From positions 4,691,278 through 4,755,277 of the forward strand of contig NZ_CP042913.1 in assembly GCF_008065115.1 (NCBI RefSeq): DNA of 64,000 nt, read 5' to 3'. Positions 16,737-25,015 of this stretch are shown here, in pieces (the first letter of the stretch is position 1; each line of letters opens with the position of its first letter). Position numbers and translations under genes: made by a program. Under the pieces are notes generated by a model, which had not been told where the DNA came from, did not search any database, and saw only the letters and a program-made list of their open reading frames with translations. The DNA comes from Bythopirellula goksoeyrii (GTDB taxonomy: Bacteria; Planctomycetota; Planctomycetia; Pirellulales; Lacipirellulaceae).

Positions 16737-18970
16737 TCTTCCCGACCAGGATAATACAACAACTGTCGCACTCTTTCGCCTACCTGTTTCTCTTGGTTGG
16801 CATTGTGCAGGCCCAAGTGGAAAAACCCCGCATTACCGATGTGCGCATCGGATTTGCCAATGCCTACAAACTGGGGTGCTGGACCCCGGTACAAGTAGAT
16901 ATCGAGGGAGGATCGCAAGCTCTCACAGGAACCGTCCACATCACGGTTCCTGATGGAGATGGCGTGCCGACTACGGTCGTGAATCTTCCCAATCGCCCCG
17001 TCGGGATCGAGCCAGGTCGAACCACGACTGTACCTCTTTTTGTTAGAGTGGGTCAATCCAGTGCGCCTCTTGAAGCAAGGTTTATTTCAGACGATCGCAA
17101 GGTTCGTGTATCACGTACTTTCTTCGCTGGACCAGAAGCCGGCGACGGGGTCATAACAGGAGGATTGCCTGCAACCAATCGATTAATAGTCACTCTTGGT
17201 CCCTCGCTGGGACTTGGTGATCTGCTGGCCAATGAAGCAGATGATGAGCTTTCTAGGACGCGACTCATCCAATTAGAATCTACGGCCGATCTGCCGACTC
17301 AGTGGCAAGGATATGAAGGAGTCGATACCCTCATATTATCCACTTCACAAGCCGATTTGTATCGTCCTCTATTGCAAAATCCTGCGCGTACCGAGGCGAT
17401 CCGCCGCTGGGTGGAAACGGGTGGCAAAGTTGTGCTCTTCTGTGGTTCGCAGGCCGAGGAGTTGTTAGGATCCGGTGGTGCGCTGGCTGATTTGGTTCCG
17501 GGCAAGTTTTCTGAGATCGTAGACATCGAGCAGTCCCAAGCACTGGAAACATATAGCGGATCCGAAAAATCGATCACTCCTGATCGACGCGTCAACTTCC
17601 AGGTTCCCTTGCTCACCGACATTCGAGGCAGGCAAGAGGCCATTGCTCGACGAGGCCCCCAGAGTATTCCTTTGGTAATCCGCTCCTATCTAGGTTTCGG
17701 AGAGTTAACATTTGTCGGCTTGGATTTTGACAGGCCTCCCCTGCGTGATTGGCCAGGTCGTATTGGCTTCCTGCGAAAATCCCTTGACTGGGGAAATGGC
17801 ATTCATTCGCAATCGGGGGCCAGTGATACGGTCGAAGTAAGTAACGAGGATATCATTACCCAACTCCGCAATGTGCTTGATCAGTCGTTTGTGGGTGTTA
17901 CCGTGGTGCCATTTGCTTTGGTGGCATTGCTCGTGGTGGGCTACATCCTGCTGATTGGTCCCGGTGACTATTATCTAGTAAATAAGATTCTGAAGCGTCC
18001 CGAGTTCACGTGGATTAGTTTCCCACTCATGGTTGCCGCTGTGTCAGCAGGTGCCTATTGGTTTGCCAACTGGCAGAAGGGGGATCAACTGCGAGTCAAT
18101 CAAGTTGAAGTCGTTGATTTCGATGTGAGTAACAATGCAGTCCGCGGTACGACTTGGACGCACTTTTTTACACCTCAAGTGAATGAATTTGATCTTTCGT
18201 TTCAGCCGGCACTTCTTGGTCAGGGAGATGCACCCGAAAATCAACACTTGGTTGCTTGGCTTGGGCAGCCAGGATATTCCCTGGGAGGCATGCAATCGAG
18301 TAGCGGTCAGACGTCATTATTTGATAGAGGCTATAAGTTTTCCCCGGAATTGAGCGCTATGAAAAATGTTCCAGTGCAATTGTGGTCTACTAAAACGATC
18401 ACCTCACGATGGAACGCCAAGGCGCCCACACCGTTAGATCCCGCATTGTCTCGGACTGACGAGCAATTGCTCGGAGGGACGATTGCCAATGAATCGGACC
18501 AAACGCTGGAAGACTGCGTGCTACTCTACGGACAATGGGCCTGGAATCTGGGGCAAATCCCTGCCGGATTGACGATTGACCTGAGCGAAGCGAAACAGCC
18601 CCGGATGGTAAAAACACTGCTTACAAGTGCAACTGCGGGGGATACAACCATTACCAATACGGCCTCAGACGGCACAGTCCCATTTCGGCTGGCGCAAGAA
18701 GATGTCACACGAATCACCAAGACGATGATGTTCTTTCACGCACTTAGCGGCGGTCGCTATACTGGCATGTTGGACCGTTATCAGTCATTCTTGGATATGA
18801 GTCATTTCCTGGAACAACCTGACCTGGCGATCCTACTAGCCAAGAGCAGCAATCCTGGTAGCCAGTGGTTTGACGATGACAAACCACTGGGAAGTGATGA
18901 AGATCGCCATTGGGTTTACTATCGATTCTTATTGCCCGTGGGACCGAACGAGCAGAACGATTCACTTTGA
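16733..18970 (+). CDS. Large exported membrane protein of unknown function
   Basis: A 745-residue protein with a signal peptide (cleavage near VQAQ, about residue 27). A beta-rich periplasmic domain follows, then a Rossmann-like segment (VDTLILSTSQADLY, GGKVVLFCGSQAEELL) like class-I glutamine amidotransferase folds. Two membrane helices lie near residues 390-412 (VTVVPFALVALLVVGYILL) and 432-450, and a second soluble domain ends the protein. Large proteins with this order occur in planctomycetes near ABC transporters. The GTG start at 16733 overlaps the MazG-like stop, and an ABC ATPase follows 64 bases later. It may be the partner of that ATPase, but that is inference. Confidence 0.7.
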   Translation: MIFPTRIIQQLSHSFAYLFLLVGIVQAQVEKPRITDVRIGFANAYKLGCWTPVQVDIEGGSQALTGTVHITVPDGDGVPTTVVNLPNRPVGIEPGRTTTVPLFVRVGQSSAPLEARFISDDRKVRVSRTFFAGPEAGDGVITGGLPATNRLIVTLGPSLGLGDLLANEADDELSRTRLIQLESTADLPTQWQGYEGVDTLILSTSQADLYRPLLQNPARTEAIRRWVETGGKVVLFCGSQAEELLGSGGALADLVPGKFSEIVDIEQSQALETYSGSEKSITPDRRVNFQVPLLTDIRGRQEAIARRGPQSIPLVIRSYLGFGELTFVGLDFDRPPLRDWPGRIGFLRKSLDWGNGIHSQSGASDTVEVSNEDIITQLRNVLDQSFVGVTVVPFALVALLVVGYILLIGPGDYYLVNKILKRPEFTWISFPLMVAAVSAGAYWFANWQKGDQLRVNQVEVVDFDVSNNAVRGTTWTHFFTPQVNEFDLSFQPALLGQGDAPENQHLVAWLGQPGYSLGGMQSSSGQTSLFDRGYKFSPELSAMKNVPVQLWSTKTITSRWNAKAPTPLDPALSRTDEQLLGGTIANESDQTLEDCVLLYGQWAWNLGQIPAGLTIDLSEAKQPRMVKTLLTSATAGDTTITNTASDGTVPFRLAQEDVTRITKTMMFFHALSGGRYTGMLDRYQSFLDMSHFLEQPDLAILLAKSSNPGSQWFDDDKPLGSDEDRHWVYYRFLLPVGPNEQNDSL

Positions 18971-19034
18971 CCGAGGTTGTGACGACCCGTCTCGCTGAAT
19001 ACCAACCACTTGCCACCAATCAATAGCCACACCC

Positions 19035-19961
19035 GTGATAGAAGTCCACGACCTAACTAAGAAATACGGTGACCTGTTCGCCATCAACAAGATCGAGCTC
19101 AAGCTCGAACGTGGGGATGTGTTCGGATTCATCGGCCCCAATGGAGCTGGCAAAACAACGACCATGCGGATCCTGGCCACGTTGCTCAACCCTACCTGGG
19201 GCGAGGCCTACGTGGGTGGCTATTCGATTTACACGAAGCCCAAAGAAATTCGCCGCATCATTGGCTACATGCCTGATTTCTTCGGCGTGTATGACAATAT
19301 GCAAGTGATCGAGTATCTGGAGTTTTTCGCTGCGGCATATCGTATTAAGGGACCCGAGAGACGCAAGATTTGCAACGAAGTCCTCGATCTGGTCGATCTT
19401 GGCTACAAACGCAATGAATTAGTGACCAGCCTTTCGCGTGGCATGACCCAGCGGCTTGGCCTCGCGAGGGTGTTGTTGCATGATCCTCAGGTCCTCTTGC
19501 TTGACGAACCCGCTAGTGGTCTAGATCCCCGCGCACGTATTGAGATCCGCGGCCTGCTCAAGGAATTACGCAACATGGGCAAGACGATTATGGTATCCAG
19601 CCATATCTTGCCGGAGTTGGCCGACATCTGCAACAAGATCGGCATCATCGAGCGGGGAGAATTGATCGTCAATGCCGACGTCGCTGATGTAATGAAACAG
19701 GTCCGACAGCAGTCGGTACTCAAGATCGACGTCTCGGATGATCGAGAGGCAGCCGCCAAACTGCTCGAACAGCATGAAATGGTCGAGAAGGTTGAAGTAG
19801 GCAAGCAGGGACTGCGGGTCACGCTTATCCCTGGTGACCACGACTACAGTCAGCTCGCTCGATTGCTGCTTGACAACGGCTTATCGCTCACCCAGCTCGG
19901 CGAGGAAGAAATCAACCTGGAAACGGCCTTCATGACACTGACCAAGGGAATTACTTCCTGA
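19035..19961 (+). CDS. ABC transporter ATP-binding protein
   Basis: A 308-residue ATPase of the CcmA/ABC-2 (drug- or lipid-export) type. It shows Walker A GPNGAGKTTT, signature LSRGMTQRLGLAR (S-R-G-M in place of the usual S-G-G-Q), Walker B VLLLDEPASGLDP and the H-loop SSHIL. A C-terminal domain of about 80 residues resembles that of export ATPases. The GTG start at 19035 gives MIEVHDLTKKYGD. No ABC-2 permease lies downstream; a tRNA gene follows. The only membrane protein beside it is the 745-residue product upstream. Confidence 0.9.
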   Translation: MIEVHDLTKKYGDLFAINKIELKLERGDVFGFIGPNGAGKTTTMRILATLLNPTWGEAYVGGYSIYTKPKEIRRIIGYMPDFFGVYDNMQVIEYLEFFAAAYRIKGPERRKICNEVLDLVDLGYKRNELVTSLSRGMTQRLGLARVLLHDPQVLLLDEPASGLDPRARIEIRGLLKELRNMGKTIMVSSHILPELADICNKIGIIERGELIVNADVADVMKQVRQQSVLKIDVSDDREAAAKLLEQHEMVEKVEVGKQGLRVTLIPGDHDYSQLARLLLDNGLSLTQLGEEEINLETAFMTLTKGITS

Positions 19962-19965
19962 ATTT

Positions 19966-20094
19966 GGAATTCTGAATGCGGATTGCTGAATGGAGGGTAA
20001 GACAAGCATTTCCGGCTAGCTCCGTCACCTTGACAACGTGGGCGCGAAGGCCAAAATGACAGTTCTGATGCTGAGTCGCTGCATTCTGAATTCC
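19966..20094. repeat. Inverted GAATTC-rich repeat upstream of tRNA-Glu
   Basis: GGAATTCTGAATGC (19966-19979) is matched by GCATTCTGAATTCC (20081-20094), an inverted pair of 14 bases with one mismatch, 101 bases apart. Further partial copies follow up to about 20115 (CCGAATTCCACACTCCGCAT). It fills the gap between the ABC ATPase and the tRNA. A candidate -35 box TTGACA is at 20030, but no good -10 follows. Confidence 0.55.
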
Positions 20095-20120
20095 GAATTC
20101 CACACTCCGCATTCGTCCTC

Positions 20121-20193
20121 GCCCCGTTCGTCTAGTGGCCCAGGACACCGCCCTCTCACGGCGGAGACAGGGGTTCGACTCCCCTACGGGGTA
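20121..20193 (+). tRNA. tRNA-Glu (anticodon CTC)
   Basis: The 73-base cloverleaf has an acceptor stem GCCCCGT pairing with ACGGGGT (the first pair is G-U) and discriminator A20193. The D arm holds TCTAGTGGCCCAGGACA. The anticodon stem-loop is CCGCC CTCTCAC GGCGG with CTC in the loop. The T arm is CAGGGGTTCGACTCCCCTA, its stem AGGGG/CCCCT. No CCA is encoded. Close agreement with bacterial tRNA-Glu throughout. Confidence 0.95.
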
Positions 20194-20249
20194 CTGTGTT
20201 AGCGCAGCAAGCGGTTCTATTTCATTTTCCGAACCTTCAGGGGCTTCAT

Positions 20250-21368
20250 ATGTCTGTCTTGTGCGCTTGCCTGATGCTTTTTCTCGTCGGCCAGATAGCG
20301 AATGCGGATAATGCCACTGTTTGGGTTGGCATGGGGGCGCCACAGCAGGGGGAAAAGGAAGGCATCTATCGTACGATCCTTGACGAAGAAACAGGAGTAC
20401 TGGAGCCTCCTCAGTTAGTTGCCGAAATCGGTGAACCAGAATTTCTCACTCTGCGCAGCGATGGCAGGCGATTGTACGCGGCGTGTCGACTGCCCAACGG
20501 TGATGGAGGTGTGGCGGCTTTTGAAATTGGTTCCGATGGCAAATCGCTCCAGCTTATGAATACACAGCCTCTTGGCGGAGGCAGAGCGTGCCATGTCGCT
20601 ATTGATCCTACTACTCGCTGCCTGTATAGCGCACAATATGGCGACGGAACCGTCGCCGTCTTCCCCTTGGCCGAGGATGGGAGTATTGAGGCTCGATCTG
20701 CACTCGTTGAACACAAAGGTTCAGGACCTGACGCTTCACGCCAAGAAACTCCGCACCCTCATTCTGTGAATCCGTCTCCCAACGATAGCTTCCTATTGGT
20801 CCCGGACTTGGGCACAGACAGAGTCGAGATCTATCGAACTGACCCAGCGACCGGGACCCTCGAGTCATATGGCCATGGCAATTCGCCTCCAGGAGGCGGT
20901 CCCCGTCATATGACCTTTTCATCTAACAGCGAATTTGCCTACGTCGTCAATGAGATGGGGCTCTCTGTTACGGTTTTTAAATACGATTCTAAAGCCGGCT
21001 CATTGGAACCCATACAAACGATTCCCACGATACCTGAAGACCTCCGAACCCCGGGGAACAATTGTTCTGAAATCCGTATGCATCCAAGTGGCCAGTTTCT
21101 CTATACAGGCAATCGTGTCCATGATTCGATTACTGCATTCAGAGTCGACCCTCAATCGGGGAGGCTGACGTTCATCGAAGTCGAAGCGGCCCACGGCAAG
21201 CATCCCAGGAATTTCAACGTCGACCCTAGTGGCAAGTGGTTACTCGTCGCTGGTCGAGACTCCAACTCAATTTCAGTTTTCAAGATTGACCAAGATTCAG
21301 GAGAGTTGGACTATACCGGTCAATCCGTGAGCTCACCTGCTCCGATTTGCATCGTGTTCCAACCATAA
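20250..21368 (+). CDS. Secreted lactonase, 6-phosphogluconolactonase-like beta-propeller
   Basis: A 372-residue protein of the YbhE/lactonase family, a seven-bladed propeller. Repeated blade motifs are YAACRLPNGDGGVAAFEI, YSAQYGDGTVAVFPL, PHPHSVNPSPNDSFLLVPD, YVVNEMGLSVTVF and YTGNRVHDSITAFRVD. PHPHS is a family landmark. An N-terminal signal peptide (MSVLCACLMLFLVGQIANAD) suggests export, which is odd for a pentose-phosphate enzyme; it more likely hydrolyses another lactone outside the cytoplasm. I chose ATG 20250 because it gives the signal peptide; the frame is open to 20196, just after the tRNA. Confidence 0.8.
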   Translation: MSVLCACLMLFLVGQIANADNATVWVGMGAPQQGEKEGIYRTILDEETGVLEPPQLVAEIGEPEFLTLRSDGRRLYAACRLPNGDGGVAAFEIGSDGKSLQLMNTQPLGGGRACHVAIDPTTRCLYSAQYGDGTVAVFPLAEDGSIEARSALVEHKGSGPDASRQETPHPHSVNPSPNDSFLLVPDLGTDRVEIYRTDPATGTLESYGHGNSPPGGGPRHMTFSSNSEFAYVVNEMGLSVTVFKYDSKAGSLEPIQTIPTIPEDLRTPGNNCSEIRMHPSGQFLYTGNRVHDSITAFRVDPQSGRLTFIEVEAAHGKHPRNFNVDPSGKWLLVAGRDSNSISVFKIDQDSGELDYTGQSVSSPAPICIVFQP

Positions 21369-21383
21369 CGATTTTGGTGCATG

Positions 21384-21408
21384 TGGGATGGATCAGTAAC
21401 TCATCCCA
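21384..21408. terminator. Possible shared hairpin between convergent genes
   Basis: TGGGATG (21384-21390) pairs with CATCCCA (21402-21408) around an 11-base loop, between the ends of the lactonase and tspO genes and just into the tspO stop. The stem is perfect, but there is no T-run on either side, so termination is only possible. Confidence 0.3.
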
Positions 21409-21883
21409 AGTTTAGCCTCCAAATAGAAAAGTTGAGAACTGCGGCGAAACTAACCCATAAGAGATAGGGAATCAAAAGCCAACCTGCCAAATGTGAATGG
21501 CGAAAGAATATCGTAGTGGTCGCAACAATCGCCAACCACAGTAGTGCAATATCAACAAAGGCCCAACCAATCTGATGGTACCGAAAAAAGATCCACGACC
21601 AGGCAAGATTCAATAGTAGTTGAACGCCGAAGAGGAAAAGTGGCAAAGTTGCAGCACGTATTCCTCTCTCCTGCCACACAAGCCATGCAGCAATTGCCAT
21701 CATTAGATAAAGCGTTGTCCATACGGGACCAAAAATCCAGGATGGCGGATTCCATGTAGGCTTGTTTAGAGTCTGATACCAGCCATCGATTTCAGGAGTC
21801 GTGGCAGTCGCCCCCAGTCCACCTGCAGAAAGACAGAGCACTATGAATAGGACCAGGCCGATCCAACGCATTCGGTCATTCAT
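21401..21883 (-). CDS. tspO: TspO/MBR family membrane protein
   Basis: A 160-residue protein with five membrane helices and the tryptophan-rich TspO signature: [20 protein letters not shown] and [16 protein letters not shown] in the first half, then [12 protein letters not shown]. The family binds porphyrins and other tetrapyrroles in the membrane, and in some bacteria it regulates pigment or stress genes. It stands alone, convergent with the lactonase gene. Length is normal. Nothing in the neighbourhood shows its specific role. Confidence 0.9.
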   Translation of the reverse strand: MNDRMRWIGLVLFIVLCLSAGGLGATATTPEIDGWYQTLNKPTWNPPSWIFGPVWTTLYLMMAIAAWLVWQERGIRAATLPLFLFGVQLLLNLAWSWIFFRYHQIGWAFVDIALLWLAIVATTTIFFRHSHLAGWLLIPYLLWVSFAAVLNFSIWRLNLG

Positions 21884-21990
21884 TGTTTCTCCTTCTGGCT
21901 GTTCTTATAGTAGTGTCTAGAGGTCACAATTATATGGTGACTGCCACTTCATTCTTGCCAGTTTTGCGACAAACTTCTACTGCAATCAAG

Positions 21991-22019
21991 TTGACTTGCC
22001 CCAAATCCTCATCTAGTCT
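21991..22019 (+). promoter_or_regulatory. Candidate sigma-70 promoter for the ECF operon
   Basis: TTGACT (21991-21996), a 17-base spacer and TAGTCT (22014-22019) lie 60 bases before the GTG start at 22079. The -35 is a 5/6 match; the -10 is only 3/6. Confidence 0.3.
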
Positions 22020-22078
22020 GAATAGTAATCTTCGCCGTATGGGTACACTTCTCCTTTACCATTGGTAACTCGATTGCA

Positions 22079-22741
22079 GTGAGTGGCGACCTACAACTTC
22101 AAGACGATACCAGCCGCGGCGGACTTTTTGTCGTAGTGGTTTGCTTTTTCGTTTTCGGATTTCTGGCAACTCTCGCAATTCAGTTCTTGGTCTCTCTCCT
22201 GTTGAATAGTCTACAAGATCGCGAGCTTGACTCTCCAGAATTGCTGGGAGAAGTTGTCAACAAGAAACTCATTGAACCCGCATCTCACCTCAGCCCCGAA
22301 GAAGTCGTTAGCATTCAACTGGATGGATTGGGATCCACCAATCAAACTGTCGGGATTCGTCAATGCTTTGCCTTTGCTTCCCCTTCTAACAAATCTATAA
22401 CGGGACCACTTACACGATTTGCCAGTATGGTCCATAGGCCTCCCTATGATGCACTCCTGAAACCACAAGAGTTGCTAGTCGGGAAGCCCGAAATTCACGA
22501 TGATCATGCATCTGTCACAGTGACCATGCTCGATTCTCGGGGTAAACTACAGGCTTTCTTATTCCTGCTCGGCAGACAAAAAGAAGGGGAATACTCTGGA
22601 TGCTGGATGACGGAAGGCGTTTTTCCATTGCAGCCGTTGGCTCCCCCAGAATCGGCGAGTCCCCCAACGGTTTGGTCCCCTCGGAAACCAATGAATAGAA
22701 CTGGGGTATCCAACGATGTTTGGTGCCCAAACGTTGCCTGA
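22079..22741 (+). CDS. Membrane-anchored DUF4864-like protein
   Basis: A 220-residue protein with one membrane helix (about residues 16-44, LFVVVVCFFVFGFLATLAIQ). Its extracytoplasmic domain matches the DUF4864 pattern: LSPEEVVSIQLDGL, then CFAFASPSNKSITGPLTRF, a conserved N-x-x-x-G-P-x-x-R-F signature. The function of DUF4864 is unknown. The start is GTG 22079. Its 3' end overlaps the first possible start of the sigma factor gene (22716) by 26 bases, which points to an operon and possible co-regulation with the sigma/anti-sigma pair. Confidence 0.6.
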   Translation: MSGDLQLQDDTSRGGLFVVVVCFFVFGFLATLAIQFLVSLLLNSLQDRELDSPELLGEVVNKKLIEPASHLSPEEVVSIQLDGLGSTNQTVGIRQCFAFASPSNKSITGPLTRFASMVHRPPYDALLKPQELLVGKPEIHDDHASVTVTMLDSRGKLQAFLFLLGRQKEGEYSGCWMTEGVFPLQPLAPPESASPPTVWSPRKPMNRTGVSNDVWCPNVA

Positions 22742-23399
22742 ACACGTAAAGCGATTTATGAGTGCGTTTCACCCCGAATCTGGTCTACCACTGGCTCCCG
22801 AGGAGGTTGTTACTCCTGCGGGGGGGGATTTGGGTGTGCGCTGGATGTTTGCACTTAAAAAGCAAGACGAGAGTGCTTTTCAAAATCTCCTGCGACAATT
22901 TGGTGGTAAGGCATTCGCCGTCTGCTTGCGAATTCTGTGCGACCAGCAAGCAGCTGAGGACGTGCTATCCGAAGTTTTTTGGGAAATTTGGCAGAATCCT
23001 GAGCGATATGACTCATCGAGAAGCTCACCTCAGACGTATATCCTTTTGATAGCGCGCAGCCGTGCTATAGACCGACTGCGAACTCTGGGAAGAAAGGGGA
23101 GTCTAGTCGTCGACAATCTGGCACCTTATTTGGAGAGCAATTCAGTCGATCCGATTGGGTCTCCAGAAGACAAAATAAGCACAAAAGAGGAAGCTCAATT
23201 GGTCCGAACGGCCCTGGGCCGATTGAATGTCACGGAGAGGGAAGTATTGGAACTTTCATTCTTCGAGGGGCTTAGCCATCAGCAAATTGCTGACCGCCTG
23301 CAGTCCCCCTTGGGAACCGTAAAGAGTCGAATTCGACAAGGTTTGAGTCACCTCAGAGCAAAACTATCCTCAACTTTCCCGGAGCGAAATCAAGAATGA
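22716..23399 (+). CDS. ECF-type RNA polymerase sigma factor
   Basis: A sigma-70 family protein of up to 227 residues, with region 2 at about 45-112 (AEDVLSEVFWEIWQNP, the core-binding and -10 reading part). Region 4 at about 165-215 has REVLELSFFEGLSHQQIADRL followed by GTVKSRIRQGLSHL, the -35 binding helix-turn-helix. The pattern is close to SigK-type ECF factors. ATG 22758 (MSAFHPESG) is an alternative start that avoids most of the overlap upstream. The next gene is its likely anti-sigma factor, joined by an ATGA overlap. Confidence 0.85.
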   Translation: MFGAQTLPEHVKRFMSAFHPESGLPLAPEEVVTPAGGDLGVRWMFALKKQDESAFQNLLRQFGGKAFAVCLRILCDQQAAEDVLSEVFWEIWQNPERYDSSRSSPQTYILLIARSRAIDRLRTLGRKGSLVVDNLAPYLESNSVDPIGSPEDKISTKEEAQLVRTALGRLNVTEREVLELSFFEGLSHQQIADRLQSPLGTVKSRIRQGLSHLRAKLSSTFPERNQE

Positions 23400-24178
23400 A
23401 TTGCGAAGATCGAAAAGATCTACTCTTGGAGTATGCTCTGGGGCAACTCAACCCCTCGGCCGAAGCTGAGATGCGCAATCACCTAGACGGGGGATGTAAA
23501 GTGTGTTCTCGGGAGCTCGCTGAGATCTCTGCAGCCTGGGCAAGTTTGGGAGTGAGCCTTGATTCTGTCGATGTTCCACTCTCGGTCGAAAAGAGGATCA
23601 TGTCCAAAATTCTCTCCGATGCGAACCAGTCATCAACTGTCTCTATAAAAGAGACCGTAGTCCTTCCAGAACGAAGCAATGAACAGACGCTTCAGCGTAG
23701 TATTATGCCCTATGTCTTGGCTGCTTCGCTATTGGGTGCTGTCACTGCTGCCCTATGCTGGAAACTCCTACCTGAGGGAATTGATGTAGCAAGTTCACCC
23801 AAGCAAGAAACTTGGGGAGACGCAGCACTAGAACCAAATTCTCCTGGGTTTCATACGGTGGGACTCAAGCCTTTGGCTAGCAAGGAAGGAATTACTCTTT
23901 CGATTGTCCGCAATGAGGCGGTGAAGCAGTGGCATGTACTTGCCGCTGGCCTCCCGGCTACCGATCCCAAGTCAGTCGTGCAATTGTGGGCAGAATTGAA
24001 ATCTGGTGACTTTGTTCGGTTGGCAAGTCTCCCAGTCAGTGAACATCGAACTGCTAGTGCCGTGATCGACCTGACCGAAGGGTCATCGGAATACTCAGGG
24101 CTTTGGCTCACAGTAGAAGACACTGATTCGGAGGCTCATCCAGGAGACAATGTGCTTTTCCGAGGCATTATCGAATGA
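23396..24178 (+). CDS. Anti-sigma factor, RskA-like, with zinc-binding N-terminus
   Basis: A 260-residue protein starting in the stop of the sigma gene (ATGA, 23396-23399). The N-terminal domain has the H-x-x-x-x-x-C-x-x-C motif HLDGGCKVC typical of zinc anti-sigma factors. One membrane helix lies near residues 103-123 (IMPYVLAASLLGAVTAALCW). The outer domain resembles RskA (GLPATDPKSVVQLWAELKSG, then VRLASLPV). It should hold the sigma factor at the membrane until a signal, perhaps regulated proteolysis, releases it. The inducing signal is not visible. Confidence 0.8.
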   Translation: MNCEDRKDLLLEYALGQLNPSAEAEMRNHLDGGCKVCSRELAEISAAWASLGVSLDSVDVPLSVEKRIMSKILSDANQSSTVSIKETVVLPERSNEQTLQRSIMPYVLAASLLGAVTAALCWKLLPEGIDVASSPKQETWGDAALEPNSPGFHTVGLKPLASKEGITLSIVRNEAVKQWHVLAAGLPATDPKSVVQLWAELKSGDFVRLASLPVSEHRTASAVIDLTEGSSEYSGLWLTVEDTDSEAHPGDNVLFRGIIE

Positions 24179-24248
24179 TCTAGTCGCAACATAAACTGCT
24201 CTGCAGCATTTCGATGCAGACGCCTCTAGCGTTCGTTAGACTAACAGT

Positions 24249-24938
24249 ATGCGAACTCCCATCTATTGCCGACCTGCCGCCCATCAGCTCTTTGAGGCGG
24301 AAATTGCAAATCTCGATACCGGGGCCGGGCTTTTTCGAGCGGCATTTGCGATTGCCCTCCATGAACGGCCCGAGGCACGAATTGTGGAAGCTGAAACGGT
24401 CGTTGAGCAACTTGCGACAACTGTACAGCGGCGAGTCCACTCCAATTCAAAGGAAGCCTTGTTGGCTCACCTACACGATGTGCTATTCGATGTGTTCGGT
24501 CTTCGAGGAAATACGGACGACTATTACAATCCGGCCAACAGTTACTTGCCCGACGTATTGCATTCCCATAAAGGGCTACCCATCACATTGGTGCTTATCT
24601 ACAAACGTGTTGCTGAACTTGTAGGCCTTACCGTGTACGGCATCAATTCACCAGGTCATTTCATGGCAGAAGTGGAATCTGCAGAGGGTGTGTCTGGCAG
24701 ATCGATGGTCGTGGATCCTTTTTTCGGTGGGAGCGTGCTAACTGTCCAGGAAGCAAAAGAACGGATCGAGCAGACAGCCGGAAGGCCCCTAGTGGTATCG
24801 ACAGAGTGGCTGCCACGAGCGACTCACCAGCAGTGGTTAGCCCGCATGCTGGTGAATCTTCTTTCTGTATTTACCGCCACGGGACAAGAGCGAAACATGC
24901 TGGCGATGCAGGAACTATTGGGACTTCTAGAAAAGTGA
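24249..24938 (+). CDS. SirB1-family transglutaminase-like protein
   Basis: A 229-residue protein of the SirB1/Transglut_core2 family. The hallmark stretch is YYNPANSYLPDVLHSHKG followed by LPITLVLIYKRVAELVGL and YGINSPGHFMAEV. The transglutaminase-like fold is implied. The position of the usual catalytic Cys is not occupied by an obvious cysteine, so it may be non-catalytic, as are many relatives. The C-terminal TPR-like tail found in longer members is mostly absent. It follows the anti-sigma gene after 70 bases. Its role is unknown. Confidence 0.8.
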   Translation: MRTPIYCRPAAHQLFEAEIANLDTGAGLFRAAFAIALHERPEARIVEAETVVEQLATTVQRRVHSNSKEALLAHLHDVLFDVFGLRGNTDDYYNPANSYLPDVLHSHKGLPITLVLIYKRVAELVGLTVYGINSPGHFMAEVESAEGVSGRSMVVDPFFGGSVLTVQEAKERIEQTAGRPLVVSTEWLPRATHQQWLARMLVNLLSVFTATGQERNMLAMQELLGLLEK

Positions 24939-25015
24939 TTCGCCGTTTTATCCTCCTAAGGTAGAATGGCAAGAGTTGCTTGATATCTTGCGTTTATGTT
25001 CTCTTGGTGGTTTAA

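Noticed and set aside
20030-20058. Promoter for tRNA-Glu with TTGACA
   Set aside because: The -35 is perfect, but the matching -10 (AAAATG) is poor and it lies within the repeat tract.
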